DNA of 48,183 bases. It comes from Caldilineaceae bacterium SB0662_bin_25 (GTDB taxonomy: Bacteria > Chloroflexota > Anaerolineae > Caldilineales > Caldilineaceae). The first letter of the stretch is position 1. Every line of letters starts with the position of its first letter. Position numbers and translations under genes: made by a program. The DNA lies in assembly GCA_009840225.1 (NCBI GenBank), contig VXOE01000256.1, positions 1 to 48,183 on the forward strand. Direction: 5' to 3'. Under the pieces are notes generated by a model. It was not told the origin of the DNA and did no database searches. It worked only from the letters and a program-made list of their open reading frames with translations. Positions 1 through 8,577 of the stretch are shown here, in pieces.

Positions 1-236
1 GAGCCCCCGCACAAGGGAGGGCCGAATAGGCCCGACCGCCCATAACTGCAGTGGTTAGTGGTTAATGGCCAGTGAAAGCACAGATTGATGGGTGATTGGC
101 TTTGAGAGGAGTAAGGAGAAAAGAGACTTCGCTCGCCTCGTCCGGTATCGCGCACTGAATGAGGCGTAGTAGTTGCAATTTGCTTTTGCGATGGCAGGAA
201 AAGACGCTGCAGCGCAGCAGGAAGGAATGACTCTAT

Positions 237-1034
237 ATGTTGACTGCGGAACAGGTCGCCCATTTTGAGACATTCGGCTTCGTCATCCGTCGACAGTGCT
301 TCTCCACGAACGAGATGGAGGAGATCAGCGAGGCGTTCGATGAGGTGCTAACGGAGGACCGACAGGGGAAGCCGTTCGACGGGGAAAAGCGGCAGGCGGT
401 GCTGGGCTTCATCGAGAAGAGGCCGCTGCTGAGCGCGCTGGTGGAGGATGATCGCATCTACGGGCCGCTCGAACAACTGCTCGGACCCGGTTTCGTGTGG
501 ATCGGCTCGGACGGCAACCTCTACGTTGGCGACACCGGCTGGCATCCGGACGGCTCGGTTCTTGACTATGGGCGCATCAAGGTCGCCCTGTACCTGGATG
601 CGGTGACTGGGGATACCGGTTGCCTGCGTGTGATCCCTGGATCGCACCAGCTGCCGCTGCACGCCGCGCTTGACCCGCTCAGGCAGCAGCGGCACAATCC
701 GGACGAGACGGCGTTTGGCGCTGCCGGTCGCGACATTCCTTGCTTTCCGCTTGAGTCGGAGCCGGGCGACGTGGTCTTCTTTAACCAGAATCTGTGGCAC
801 TCCGCGTTCGGCGGCAGGACGGGGCGGCGCATGTTTACGATGAATTTCGGCGCGAAGCCGTCAAGAGAGAAGGATATCGAGTTTCTGAAGCGGGTCTACC
901 AGGGAAACCTTGAGCACGTGAAGAACATGCAGTATACACAGTCGGCGCGGGTATACGAAGATGCGTTTTTATACAGCGACAGTCCGCGTATTCAGGGCAT
1001 GGTGGGCACGCTAGTGGAGCTGGGATTCAAATAG
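237..1034 (+). CDS. PhyH-family Fe(II)/2-oxoglutarate dioxygenase (copy 1)
   Basis: A predicted cytoplasmic non-haem iron oxygenase of the phytanoyl-CoA dioxygenase family, which couples 2-oxoglutarate decarboxylation to substrate hydroxylation. The facial triad is visible: H103 and D105 in a WHPDG motif, H188 in NLWHSAFGG, and a 2-oxoglutarate-binding arginine at R197/R198. The length (265 residues) is normal. The ATG is preceded by AGGAAGGAA at good spacing. It is the first gene of a + strand cluster leading into an ABC importer, so a role in breaking down an imported compound is inferred. The substrate cannot be told from sequence; relatives act on lipids, amino acids, alkaloids and phosphonates. 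It is more divergent from the two other PhyH proteins in the window than those are from each other. Confidence 0.9.
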   Translation: MLTAEQVAHFETFGFVIRRQCFSTNEMEEISEAFDEVLTEDRQGKPFDGEKRQAVLGFIEKRPLLSALVEDDRIYGPLEQLLGPGFVWIGSDGNLYVGDTGWHPDGSVLDYGRIKVALYLDAVTGDTGCLRVIPGSHQLPLHAALDPLRQQRHNPDETAFGAAGRDIPCFPLESEPGDVVFFNQNLWHSAFGGRTGRRMFTMNFGAKPSREKDIEFLKRVYQGNLEHVKNMQYTQSARVYEDAFLYSDSPRIQGMVGTLVELGFK

Positions 1035-1059
1035 CGGTACGACCAAGGAAAGGATGTCA

Positions 1060-1920
1060 ATGGCAGATCAAGCAAGAGCAGTTCTGAACGCGGATCCCAT
1101 GCTGAGCCGGTTTGATCCGCTGCCGCGCATTATCTATCACGACGACTTCAACCGCGGGCTGCGAGGCTGGGTTGAGCTGATCGGGAACTACGAGGACAGT
1201 TTGGACAGCATGCTGCCCCAGTACGCAGATATGCGGCCGCCGATGCTGAGCAGCGGGACGCACTGGGATACGGGGACGCACGGGGCAATGCAGGGCACGT
1301 ATTCGATGAAGCTGGCTACGCGGGCGCGGGCGGGGGACATCAGTGTCTCGATTAAGCGGGTAACGTGGCGGCACCGGGGGCCTGTGCGGCTGGAGGCGTA
1401 TTTCACGTTCAAGCCGGAGGCGAGCGAACTGAAGCTGTCGGTGGACGACGTGCGGGCGGTGGGCGTGCTGTTCGACCTGCAGGATGAGGCGTATCGGTGG
1501 ATGCCGCACTGGCGCTATCTGAATGCTCTGGAGGGCGAACCGGTGCGGAGCTGGCAGTTCAAGAGGGAGCGGGAACCTTTTCATGATATTGGCGGCAGGG
1601 CTGAGACGGTTTCCCACTTTCACCTGGCGCCGACAGGCTGGGAAAACGTGCCTGACTCAGGCCAGATATTGTGCTACAATGAGGTCGCCACCAAATTCAA
1701 CTGGTATTATCTCCGCATGGACCTGGACCTTGCCAGCCGGCAGATCACGCATCTGCAGTGCAACGATCGCGTCCACGATGTCACCGATGTCGGGCCCATG
1801 ATGATCCCTGCAATGCCTAATCTGGACTGTATGCTCAATGTCGCATTTTGGGTTGAAACCGACGTCGATAAGAGGGCATTCCTCTACGTCGACTCGGTCC
1901 TTCTTTCGGGAGAGTGGTAG
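1060..1920 (+). CDS. Conserved hypothetical protein, beta-rich
   Basis: I do not recognise a named function. The protein (286 residues) has no signal peptide or membrane segment. It is rich in aromatic residues and short beta-like segments (IIYHDDFNRGLRGW near the start, then alternating strands), which resembles a carbohydrate-binding jelly-roll fold. An ATG six bases upstream is in frame, but AAGGAAAGG ends directly against it, so the second ATG (spacing 6) is the better start. The gene follows PhyH copy 1 by 25 bases and is followed closely by another small gene, so the three are probably co-transcribed. Placement beside glycosidase-like genes and an importer suggests a part in the same catabolic pathway; that is inference only. 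Confidence 0.75.
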   Translation: MADQARAVLNADPMLSRFDPLPRIIYHDDFNRGLRGWVELIGNYEDSLDSMLPQYADMRPPMLSSGTHWDTGTHGAMQGTYSMKLATRARAGDISVSIKRVTWRHRGPVRLEAYFTFKPEASELKLSVDDVRAVGVLFDLQDEAYRWMPHWRYLNALEGEPVRSWQFKREREPFHDIGGRAETVSHFHLAPTGWENVPDSGQILCYNEVATKFNWYYLRMDLDLASRQITHLQCNDRVHDVTDVGPMMIPAMPNLDCMLNVAFWVETDVDKRAFLYVDSVLLSGEW

Positions 1921-1922
1921 CG

Positions 1923-2255
1923 ATGCTGCGCGAGAGTTACACAGCCATTGTCGAGCGCAGTGAGGAATTGAGGGGCGACTTCGCCACGGAGCCATATGAA
2001 TGCGGCTGGGCGGGTGAAGCGATCTTCTTCGTGCGGATATTGGAACGCGAAGGAAACCTTGAGGGCATTTCGCTGCATGTCCAGATTTCGCCGGATGGGA
2101 TTCGTTGGTGTGATGAGGGGACAAGCGTTGCGCTCGGCGAGGAGGAGGTTGCCTTCTGCAAAGTAGTGCATTTTGGCAACTGGTTGCGTCTGAGCGGCAG
2201 GTTGCCGGACGGCGCCAGCATAAGGGCGATCATTGCGCTCAGTCTCAAGGCGTAG
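1923..2255 (+). CDS. Small hypothetical protein
   Basis: A 110-residue protein of unknown function, without signal peptide or membrane segment. The start is set by GGGAGAG at 1908-1914, eight bases before the ATG; an in-frame GTG nine bases upstream overlaps the previous stop and has no proper ribosome binding site. It begins two bases after the previous stop codon, so translation is likely coupled. The sequence alternates charged and hydrophobic residues (EAIFFVRILEREGNLEGIS, then SPDGIRW), which suggests a small beta-sandwich. The pairing with the preceding gene suggests the two products work together, but nothing in the sequence shows how. Confidence 0.65.
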   Translation: MLRESYTAIVERSEELRGDFATEPYECGWAGEAIFFVRILEREGNLEGISLHVQISPDGIRWCDEGTSVALGEEEVAFCKVVHFGNWLRLSGRLPDGASIRAIIALSLKA

Positions 2256-2407
2256 CAGCCATTCAGCGGCTGCGGATATCGAATTCGATGAGGGGGTGGG
2301 GTAGAGAAAAGATCCTGGCGTTGACGGAGCATTCGTTTGCTGTGCAGAGTTCAGATTGTGTGCCCCTGGCGGGCGCGAAGTCGAAACTGTCAAGGAGAAC
2401 AGTCAAA

Positions 2408-4180
2408 ATGAAGGCATTCCGAAAATCCAAATTTCTGATAGGTCTAATCGTTCTTTTGGCGCTGGCGGTGAGCGCGGCATGTGCGCCGCCTGCAGGCGCT
2501 CCGGCGGGGCCGGCGGCAGAGGCCCAGATGTCTGAAACGACCTCATACATGCCCTGGTCGCCAGTATGGCGCGAACGGCCGGCACTGGCGGCGGACACGC
2601 CCAGAGCGGAAGAACAGGTTCTGCGCTGGGGCACCTACTACGGCCAGCGCTATCCTTATCCGTTCGAGACCTCAGGCGGATACGCGGTTTCGGGCATGCT
2701 CAACATGGCCTTTGAGACGCTCTTCTGGATGAATGAGGACGGAACGCTGGAGGGCCGGCTGGCGGAGGGATTCACGGCCAGCGAGGATGAGACGGTCTGG
2801 ACGATCACGGTGAAGGAAGGGATCGTGGCTGCAGACGGTGAACCGTTTACGGCGGAGGACGTGAAGAAGTCGATTGAACTTCACGCTTCGCCCAACACCG
2901 GCTCGCGCGGCACGACCTACGCCCGCTTCATCAAGGGCTACGACGCAATGCGGGCGGAGGAGAATCCGGCTACAGAGCTGGAGGGCATCACGGTCATTGA
3001 CGATCTGACGGTACAGATCGAGTTGACGCAGCCGTTTCGCGATTTTGCCGCTATCCTCTCGCTTCCGCACCGTTTCCTGATGGCGGAGACGTCCCATTAC
3101 AGACCGCCGGCCGAGGATGAGACGCCTTGGTTCGTCGGCCATGGCGCGACGGGGCCGTTCATGATCGCGACGGAGCCGATGTGGGTCGGGCCTTCCGAGC
3201 CGGATTCGTTCGAGCTCGTCCCCAATCCCAACTGGCGCGGGGATGCCCCGATTCTAGAGAAGGTAATCCTCAAGTATTATTCGGATCCGCAGACGGCGCT
3301 GATCGCGTATGAGAATGACGAGTACGACGTCTCGGAGAAATATGGACCTCTGGAGGCCGCGGAGTTGCTAGAGCCGGGCCGCGCCACGAGCGCGGAGATG
3401 TTTCCGTTCCAGTACGAAGTGAGCCGCAGCTTCTACATTGCCCGCGATCTTCCACCGATGGATGATACCAAGGTGCGGCAGGCGCTGGCGCATGCGGTCG
3501 ATTTCAAGGTGATCGCGGATACGCTGCTGCGGGGGATGTGGCAGCCAGCCTGCCAGCTGATTCCTATGGGCTGGCCGGGATTCATTGATGGCGAGTGCCA
3601 TACGCCCAGCTATGACCCTGAACTGGCCAGCCAGCTGCTCGCCGAATCCAGCTATGGTTCGGCCGAAAACATACCGCAGATTCGGATGCACGTTGGAGAG
3701 GCCGGATTTGGCGGCCAGGTCGGCCATCTGACGCGGATCGCGCAGGCGATGCAGCAGTACTGGAAGCAGAACCTTGGGATCGAAGTTATCATCGAGCGCT
3801 CGCGCGACGTGTTCCTGGCCAATCCGGAGCTGTATCAGATCGTGCGTCGCTCATATGCTGCCCGCTACCCTGGTCTTTCGGCGGTATGCGAGAACGCTTC
3901 GCCTATCGGGACGTACAACCGTTCGCGTGCGGAATCGTGGGGTCCACCGGAGGCTGAAGAGTTGTGCATGACTGCTGACTCAACGATGGACCTGGCCGAG
4001 GCGATACCGATGTATCAAGAAGCGGGGCGTCAGTTCTTCGCCGACGTGTACAGCATCGGCCACTTCACCGAGCCGGCCTACATGCTGGTCAAGCCGTGGG
4101 TGAGCGATTGGAACTCGCTATTCGGCAGCCTGGACCACGGAGTACGCAATCCGGAGCATCTCTTCATCGCGGCGCGTTAG
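2408..4180 (+). CDS. ABC transporter substrate-binding lipoprotein, peptide/oligosaccharide type (SBP_bac_5)
   Basis: The extracytoplasmic receptor of the dipeptide/oligopeptide-type importer encoded just downstream. Residues 1-25 are a lipoprotein signal (basic start MKAFRKSK, hydrophobic stretch, cleavage before C25 in VSAAC), then a low-complexity PAGAPAGPAA linker. The remaining 560 residues carry the family 5 solute-binding pattern, including GEPFTAEDVKKSIE near the N-terminal lobe. An open frame continues 120 bases upstream, but AAGGAG at 2392-2397 and the signal peptide fix the ATG chosen here. Family 5 proteins bind peptides, oligosaccharides, opines or nickel; neighbouring glycosidase-like genes favour a sugar-containing ligand, by inference. 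The protein is longer than typical DppA (about 535). Confidence 0.92.
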   Translation: MKAFRKSKFLIGLIVLLALAVSAACAPPAGAPAGPAAEAQMSETTSYMPWSPVWRERPALAADTPRAEEQVLRWGTYYGQRYPYPFETSGGYAVSGMLNMAFETLFWMNEDGTLEGRLAEGFTASEDETVWTITVKEGIVAADGEPFTAEDVKKSIELHASPNTGSRGTTYARFIKGYDAMRAEENPATELEGITVIDDLTVQIELTQPFRDFAAILSLPHRFLMAETSHYRPPAEDETPWFVGHGATGPFMIATEPMWVGPSEPDSFELVPNPNWRGDAPILEKVILKYYSDPQTALIAYENDEYDVSEKYGPLEAAELLEPGRATSAEMFPFQYEVSRSFYIARDLPPMDDTKVRQALAHAVDFKVIADTLLRGMWQPACQLIPMGWPGFIDGECHTPSYDPELASQLLAESSYGSAENIPQIRMHVGEAGFGGQVGHLTRIAQAMQQYWKQNLGIEVIIERSRDVFLANPELYQIVRRSYAARYPGLSAVCENASPIGTYNRSRAESWGPPEAEELCMTADSTMDLAEAIPMYQEAGRQFFADVYSIGHFTEPAYMLVKPWVSDWNSLFGSLDHGVRNPEHLFIAAR

Positions 4181-4227
4181 CGCGGTTGGCGGTGACGTGA
4201 TGTGAAATTGCATGAGAAGAGAGTACA

Positions 4228-4259
4228 GGGGAGAGAGATGCGGAAACCTCTCTCTCCCC
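4228..4259 (+). terminator. Intercistronic hairpin between binding-protein and permease genes
   Basis: A perfect 11-bp inverted repeat (GGGGAGAGAGA pairing with TCTCTCTCCCC) with a 10-base loop, placed in the 121-base gap between the lipoprotein gene and the first permease. It is followed by a short T-rich stretch (ATTTTT at 4267-4272) about seven bases beyond the stem, which is weak for an intrinsic terminator. In ABC operons such hairpins often allow partial termination or protect the binding-protein mRNA, giving more receptor than permease. That role is inferred. Confidence 0.4.
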
Positions 4260-4301
4260 GTTCCAGATTTTTCGTAGTTCGCTTTCTTTCTGGACGACGG
4301 C

Positions 4302-5297
4302 ATGTTTCTATACACTGTGCGCAGGCTGGCGGCACTGGTGCCGATCATGGTCGTGGTGATGTTGATCACGTTTACGTTGGGTTACTATGGCCCCATCGAT
4401 CCTGTGCGCGCGGTGCTGGGAGAGGAATGGGAGGACGAAGCGCGGTATGCCGAGGTCAAGAAGGCACTTGGCCTGGACCGGCCATTCGTGATTCAGTTTC
4501 TTGACTATATGGGGGCGATGTTTGGGGGCAATTGGGGCCAGTCGCTGTCCTCATTTGGCGGCGTGGCCAGCGACAGGGCGGTCGGTGAGGGGCGGGGCGC
4601 CGGATTCTCCGGCACGAGCACGGGTGTGCGGGAGATGGTGGTTGGCCGTCTTGGGATCACCGCGCAGTTGTCGTTTTGGGCGCTGGTTTTCCTGGCTACT
4701 TTCGCCATTTTGCTGGGCGTCCTTGCGGCCGTCAAGCAAAACACCGCCATCGATTACACGATTGTCACCAGTTCGATCATCGCCAGCTCGATCCCGGCCT
4801 ATGTGATCGGGCCGGTCCTACTGATCGTATTTGTACTCAAGATACCCGTCTTTAAGACTGTCGGGGGATGGGACGGCATGTTCTCGCGGCAGGCCATTCT
4901 GCCGGCGATTGTGCTGGCGTTCGGCCCGATGCTGGTGATCGTGCGTCAGACGCGAGCCGGCATTGTGGAGGTGCTGGGCAAGGACTTTGTGCGTACGGCG
5001 CGCGCCAAGGGCATGCCGGAGCGGCTGGTGGTGGCGCGACATATGCTGCGCACGGCGATGATTCCAGTATTGACCTCGATGGGCCTGATCACAAGCGGTC
5101 TGCTGACGGGCAGTCTCTTTGTCGAGCAGATTTTCAACATTCCCGGCATTGGCAAGCTGGCGATTCAGACACTCTTGTCGGGCGATCATGCGGTGTTTAT
5201 GGGCGTCGTCCTGTTTCAGTCATTGATCATTGTGACGGTCAACCTGCTAACCGATCTGTTATATGGTGGGCTGGATCCGCGTGTCACCTACAATTGA
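4302..5297 (+). CDS. ABC transporter permease, DppB type
   Basis: An inner-membrane channel subunit of the importer. The protein (331 residues) begins with the typical first membrane helix (RRLAALVPIMVVVMLITFTLG), has a periplasmic loop at about 40-105, then five further hydrophobic helices. The cytoplasmic EAA coupling motif is visible at about 225-245 (FVRTARAKGMPERLVVARH), which docks on the ATPases. The loop contains a Gly/Ser-rich stretch (GEGRGAGFSGTSTG), slightly longer than usual. It is the second gene of the transporter set and lies after the hairpin described at 4228. No strong ribosome binding site is visible before the ATG. Confidence 0.92.
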   Translation: MFLYTVRRLAALVPIMVVVMLITFTLGYYGPIDPVRAVLGEEWEDEARYAEVKKALGLDRPFVIQFLDYMGAMFGGNWGQSLSSFGGVASDRAVGEGRGAGFSGTSTGVREMVVGRLGITAQLSFWALVFLATFAILLGVLAAVKQNTAIDYTIVTSSIIASSIPAYVIGPVLLIVFVLKIPVFKTVGGWDGMFSRQAILPAIVLAFGPMLVIVRQTRAGIVEVLGKDFVRTARAKGMPERLVVARHMLRTAMIPVLTSMGLITSGLLTGSLFVEQIFNIPGIGKLAIQTLLSGDHAVFMGVVLFQSLIIVTVNLLTDLLYGGLDPRVTYN

Positions 5298-5432
5298 ACG
5301 CGGAGGGGATATCATAGTATTCGCAGTGGGACCTGAAAAACCGCGATTTGTGACGTTGACCAGTGTCAGGCGACGCGCGACAGCCTGCTTTACGAAAATG
5401 CCAGAATCCAAAAATTTCTTGAGGTTATCAGA

Positions 5433-6401
5433 GTGACCGCCGAGGCCAACACCCAGCACGAGTTGTTTGCCATGCCGGAGCAGCGCAGCCTGTGGCAGGA
5501 TGCCCTGGAGCAGTTGATGCGCAACCGGCTAGCAATATTCGGGGTTTTCGTCGCCCTTTTGCTAGTCTTTGTCTCCATTTTTGGACCCTGGCTGTCCCCG
5601 TATGACTACACCCAACAGAACCTCTTCAGAATCAACGAGGGACCTAGCCTCGACCACTGGCTGGGGACAGACGGCCTAGGCCGCGATATGTTGACCCGCA
5701 TACTCCATGGCGCGCGCACGGCTTTTCTGGTGGGGCTGATCGTTACGATAGGCACGACTGTTCTGGGTGTTGTGCTGGGCGCGGCCGGCGCCTTTCTGGG
5801 CGGCTGGGTTGACGCCACCGTCATGCGCATGGCCGATATCACGATGGCGTTCCCCGATATTCTGCTGGCCGCCTTCATCAGTGTCGTTTTTCGCGAAAAA
5901 GTGCTCGAATTGCAACTCCAAATTCAGGAGCAGTACGGGTGGACGCTGTCCGAGTCGAACCGCGTCTACCTGGACTATCTGGTGATCTTCGGCGCGCTGA
6001 CATTGGTCCAGTGGTATGGGAAGGCGCGGCTGGTGCGGGGGCAGATCCTTTCGCTGCGCGAAAAGGAGTTTATCGAGGCCGAGCGGGCCCTTGGCGCGTC
6101 GAACTGGACCATTATCCTCAACCACCTGGTCCCCAACAGCCTTGGGCCGCTGATCGTTTCAATCACAGTCGGTTTTGGGGGCGCGATGTTGTCGGAGGCG
6201 TCGCTCAGCTTTCTTGGGGTCGGGATTCAGCCGCCGGGCGCGAGCTGGGGGGAGATGATCAGCGACAGCCTGGGGCAGTGGCGCTTCAATCCCCACCTGG
6301 TTCTGATGCCTGGAATTGTACTGGCGATCGTGGTGCTCGGCTTCAACTTCCTGGGGGACGGACTGAACGACGCGCTCAACCCGGAGCAAAGGCGACGCTG
6401 A
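5433..6401 (+). CDS. ABC transporter permease, DppC type
   Basis: The second channel subunit (322 residues). The N-terminal region (LWQDALEQLMRNRLAIFG) followed by a hydrophobic helix and the LSPYDYTQQN segment is the OppC/DppC N-terminal signature, and GTDGLGRDMLTRILHGARTA is the conserved cytoplasmic/periplasmic junction. The EAA motif appears at about 208-228 (EKEFIEAERALGASNWTI). The start is GTG, with GAGG eight bases upstream. A 135-base gap separates it from DppB. An insertion around 150-190 (VLELQLQIQEQYGWTLSESN) makes one loop longer than in E. coli DppC. It should pair with DppB to form the translocation pore. Confidence 0.92.
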   Translation: MTAEANTQHELFAMPEQRSLWQDALEQLMRNRLAIFGVFVALLLVFVSIFGPWLSPYDYTQQNLFRINEGPSLDHWLGTDGLGRDMLTRILHGARTAFLVGLIVTIGTTVLGVVLGAAGAFLGGWVDATVMRMADITMAFPDILLAAFISVVFREKVLELQLQIQEQYGWTLSESNRVYLDYLVIFGALTLVQWYGKARLVRGQILSLREKEFIEAERALGASNWTIILNHLVPNSLGPLIVSITVGFGGAMLSEASLSFLGVGIQPPGASWGEMISDSLGQWRFNPHLVLMPGIVLAIVVLGFNFLGDGLNDALNPEQRRR

Positions 6402-6405
6402 AGCG

Positions 6406-7443
6406 ATGGGCACGGACCGTGGTTCCCAGCCAGAGATCCCGCTGACAGACGGCACCGAACCGGATGGAATACCCCTGCTCCAAATCAAAGCGTTGCACAC
6501 CCAGTTTGAGACCAAACAGGGCACAGTCCGGGCTGTCGACGGGCTGTCGCTGGACCTCTATGAAGGCGAGGTATTGGGCCTGGTGGGTGAGAGCGGCTGC
6601 GGCAAGACGATGACGGCGCTGTCGATTATGCGTTTGCTGCCGGGAAACGGCCAAGCGGTAGCAGGGGAGATCAAGTTTGAAGGGAAGAACCTGCTGGAGT
6701 GCAGCTCCGAGGAGATGAAGCGGATCCGGGGCGGTCAGATCGCGATGGTCTTTCAGGAGCCGATGACAGCGCTGACGCCGACGATGACGATTGGCCGCCA
6801 GATCAGCGAGGCGATGGAGATTCACCTCGACCTGAGCCGGGATGAGGCACGAGAGCGCGCCTTGGAACTTCTCGAACATGTCGGCATCCCCTCGCCGCGG
6901 GCCCGATTTGATAATTACATTCACCAATTCAGCGGCGGCATGCGGCAGCGGGTGATGATCGCGATCGCCTTTTCGTGCGAGCCGCGTCTGCTGCTGGCAG
7001 ACGAGCCGACCACAGCGTTGGACGTGACGGTGCAGGCGCAGATCCTGGACCTGATCAAGCAGCTGGCGCAGGAGGCCGGCATGACGGCGCTGTTCATCAC
7101 TCACGACATGGGGATCGTGGCCGGCAGCTGCGACCGCGTAGCGGTGATGTACGCGGGCCGCATGGTTGAAATTGGGCCTGTCGATGACGTGCTCCTGAAT
7201 CCCCGCCATCCGTATACGCAAGGGCTGCTTGGTTCGGTTCCTTCGCTGGACAGCAAACCCGGGGATCGACTGTTTTCCGTCAGCGGGTTGCCGCCCGATC
7301 TGGCCAGCCTGCCGACAGGGTGCAAGTTCTGGCCCCGTTGCCCGCTGGCCGACGACCGCTGCCGGGAGGAGGAGCCGATGTTGGAGCAGTATGGCGAGTC
7401 GCAGGCGGCGTGCTGGAAGGTGATGCCGCTGCGTGTGGAGTAG
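6406..7443 (+). CDS. ABC transporter ATP-binding protein, DppD type
   Basis: One of the two ATPases driving the importer. Motifs: Walker A GESGCGKT (61-68), Q-loop Q117, signature FSGGMRQR (175-182), Walker B LLLADE (195-200), and the switch histidine in FITHD. The C-terminal extension typical of oligopeptide ATPases is present, with the cysteine-bearing [15 protein letters not shown] segment near residue 306, which in related proteins holds an iron-sulfur cluster. The first 24 residues are extra relative to DppD. It begins four bases after the DppC stop, consistent with coupled translation. Confidence 0.93.
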   Translation: MGTDRGSQPEIPLTDGTEPDGIPLLQIKALHTQFETKQGTVRAVDGLSLDLYEGEVLGLVGESGCGKTMTALSIMRLLPGNGQAVAGEIKFEGKNLLECSSEEMKRIRGGQIAMVFQEPMTALTPTMTIGRQISEAMEIHLDLSRDEARERALELLEHVGIPSPRARFDNYIHQFSGGMRQRVMIAIAFSCEPRLLLADEPTTALDVTVQAQILDLIKQLAQEAGMTALFITHDMGIVAGSCDRVAVMYAGRMVEIGPVDDVLLNPRHPYTQGLLGSVPSLDSKPGDRLFSVSGLPPDLASLPTGCKFWPRCPLADDRCREEEPMLEQYGESQAACWKVMPLRVE

Positions 7444-7533
7444 TGCGTAGTGCGTATTCCGAATTGCGTGCGGGCATCTGGTACTGGAGAGGAGGTCGCA
7501 CTCTGAAGCAAGAAGTGGTCCAGGGAGCGAAGT

Positions 7534-8511
7534 GTGGATGAACAGCCCCTGTTGAGCGTGCGTGAACTGGTCAAGCATTTTCGGATGCCGCGGCGGAGCC
7601 TGCTGCGTCCGGCGGACGTTGTGCGGGCGGTTGATGGGGTGAGCTTCGACATTTGGCGCGGCAAGACGCTGGGCCTGGTGGGCGAGAGCGGATGCGGCAA
7701 AACGACGACGGGGCGGACCATTCTGCAATTGATGCGGGCAACGTCGGGCTCCGTTCATTTTGGGGGCACTGATCTATGCCAGTTGAGTGACAAGGAACTG
7801 CGCGGGTTCAGAAACGGAATGCAGATTATCTTCCAAGACCCGTACGCCTCGCTCGACCCACGCATGACGATAGGTAAGGCGATCGCCGAGCCGCTGATGA
7901 TCCACAAGCTCTGCCAGACGCGGGATGAGGCCAGTGAACGCGTTCAGGCGTTGATGGAGCGCGTCGGGTTGAATCCCTACTTTAACAATCGTTATCCCCA
8001 TGAATTCAGCGGCGGCCAGCGCCAGCGCATCGGCATCGCCCGCGCCCTGGCGGTTGACCCTGATTTCGTTGTCCTCGATGAACCCGTCTCCTCGCTCGAC
8101 GTCTCGATCCAGGCACAGATCCTAAATTTGCTGCAGGACCTTCAGGACGAGATGGAGCTGACCTACCTGTTCATCGCCCATGATTTGCGGGTGGTGCGCC
8201 ATATCAGCGACCGTATCGCGGTGATGTATCTGGGGCTGATCGTGGAACTTGCCCAGGGACTGGAGATCTACGATGCGCCGCTTCACCCGTATACGCAGGC
8301 GCTGCTGAGTGCGGTGCCGTGGACGGACCCTAGGCTGGCGCGTAAACACCAGCGCATCATCCTGGAAGGGGAGGTGTCGAGCGCGGTCAATCCGCCCTCG
8401 GGCTGCCGCTTCCACCCACGCTGCCCCATCGCCGAGGAGCGCTGCCAGGTCGAATCGCCGGAACTGCGCGAGGTGCAGCCTGGGCACTGGGTGGCGTGTC
8501 ACCTGGCGTGA
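7534..8511 (+). CDS. ABC transporter ATP-binding protein, DppF type
   Basis: The partner ATPase (325 residues). Walker A GESGCGKT (50-57), Q-loop in [13 protein letters not shown] (the SLDPR tail marks the OppF/DppF branch), signature FSGGQRQR (158-165), Walker B VVLDEP (179-184), and a C-terminal cysteine segment ([16 protein letters not shown]). The start is GTG with GGGAG six bases before it. It completes a full lipoprotein-permease-permease-ATPase-ATPase set, so the importer looks intact. Ninety bases separate it from DppD. The following gene is a glycosidase-like protein, only 66 bases away, which links transport with processing of the imported or external substrate. Confidence 0.93.
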   Translation: MDEQPLLSVRELVKHFRMPRRSLLRPADVVRAVDGVSFDIWRGKTLGLVGESGCGKTTTGRTILQLMRATSGSVHFGGTDLCQLSDKELRGFRNGMQIIFQDPYASLDPRMTIGKAIAEPLMIHKLCQTRDEASERVQALMERVGLNPYFNNRYPHEFSGGQRQRIGIARALAVDPDFVVLDEPVSSLDVSIQAQILNLLQDLQDEMELTYLFIAHDLRVVRHISDRIAVMYLGLIVELAQGLEIYDAPLHPYTQALLSAVPWTDPRLARKHQRIILEGEVSSAVNPPSGCRFHPRCPIAEERCQVESPELREVQPGHWVACHLA

Positions 8512-8577
8512 TGACAGCATTGGTCCCCGCTGAACGATAACAAACAGACCCGACGCCATTGCGGAGAGACTAGCTCT

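Noticed and set aside
1-236. A gene or promoter at the left end
   Set aside because: The only frame (- strand, 55-273) overlaps the PhyH start and has no recognisable features; no convincing promoter hexamers were found.
6376-7758. A 460-codon open frame on the - strand
   Set aside because: Antisense to two ATPase genes with full Walker motifs.
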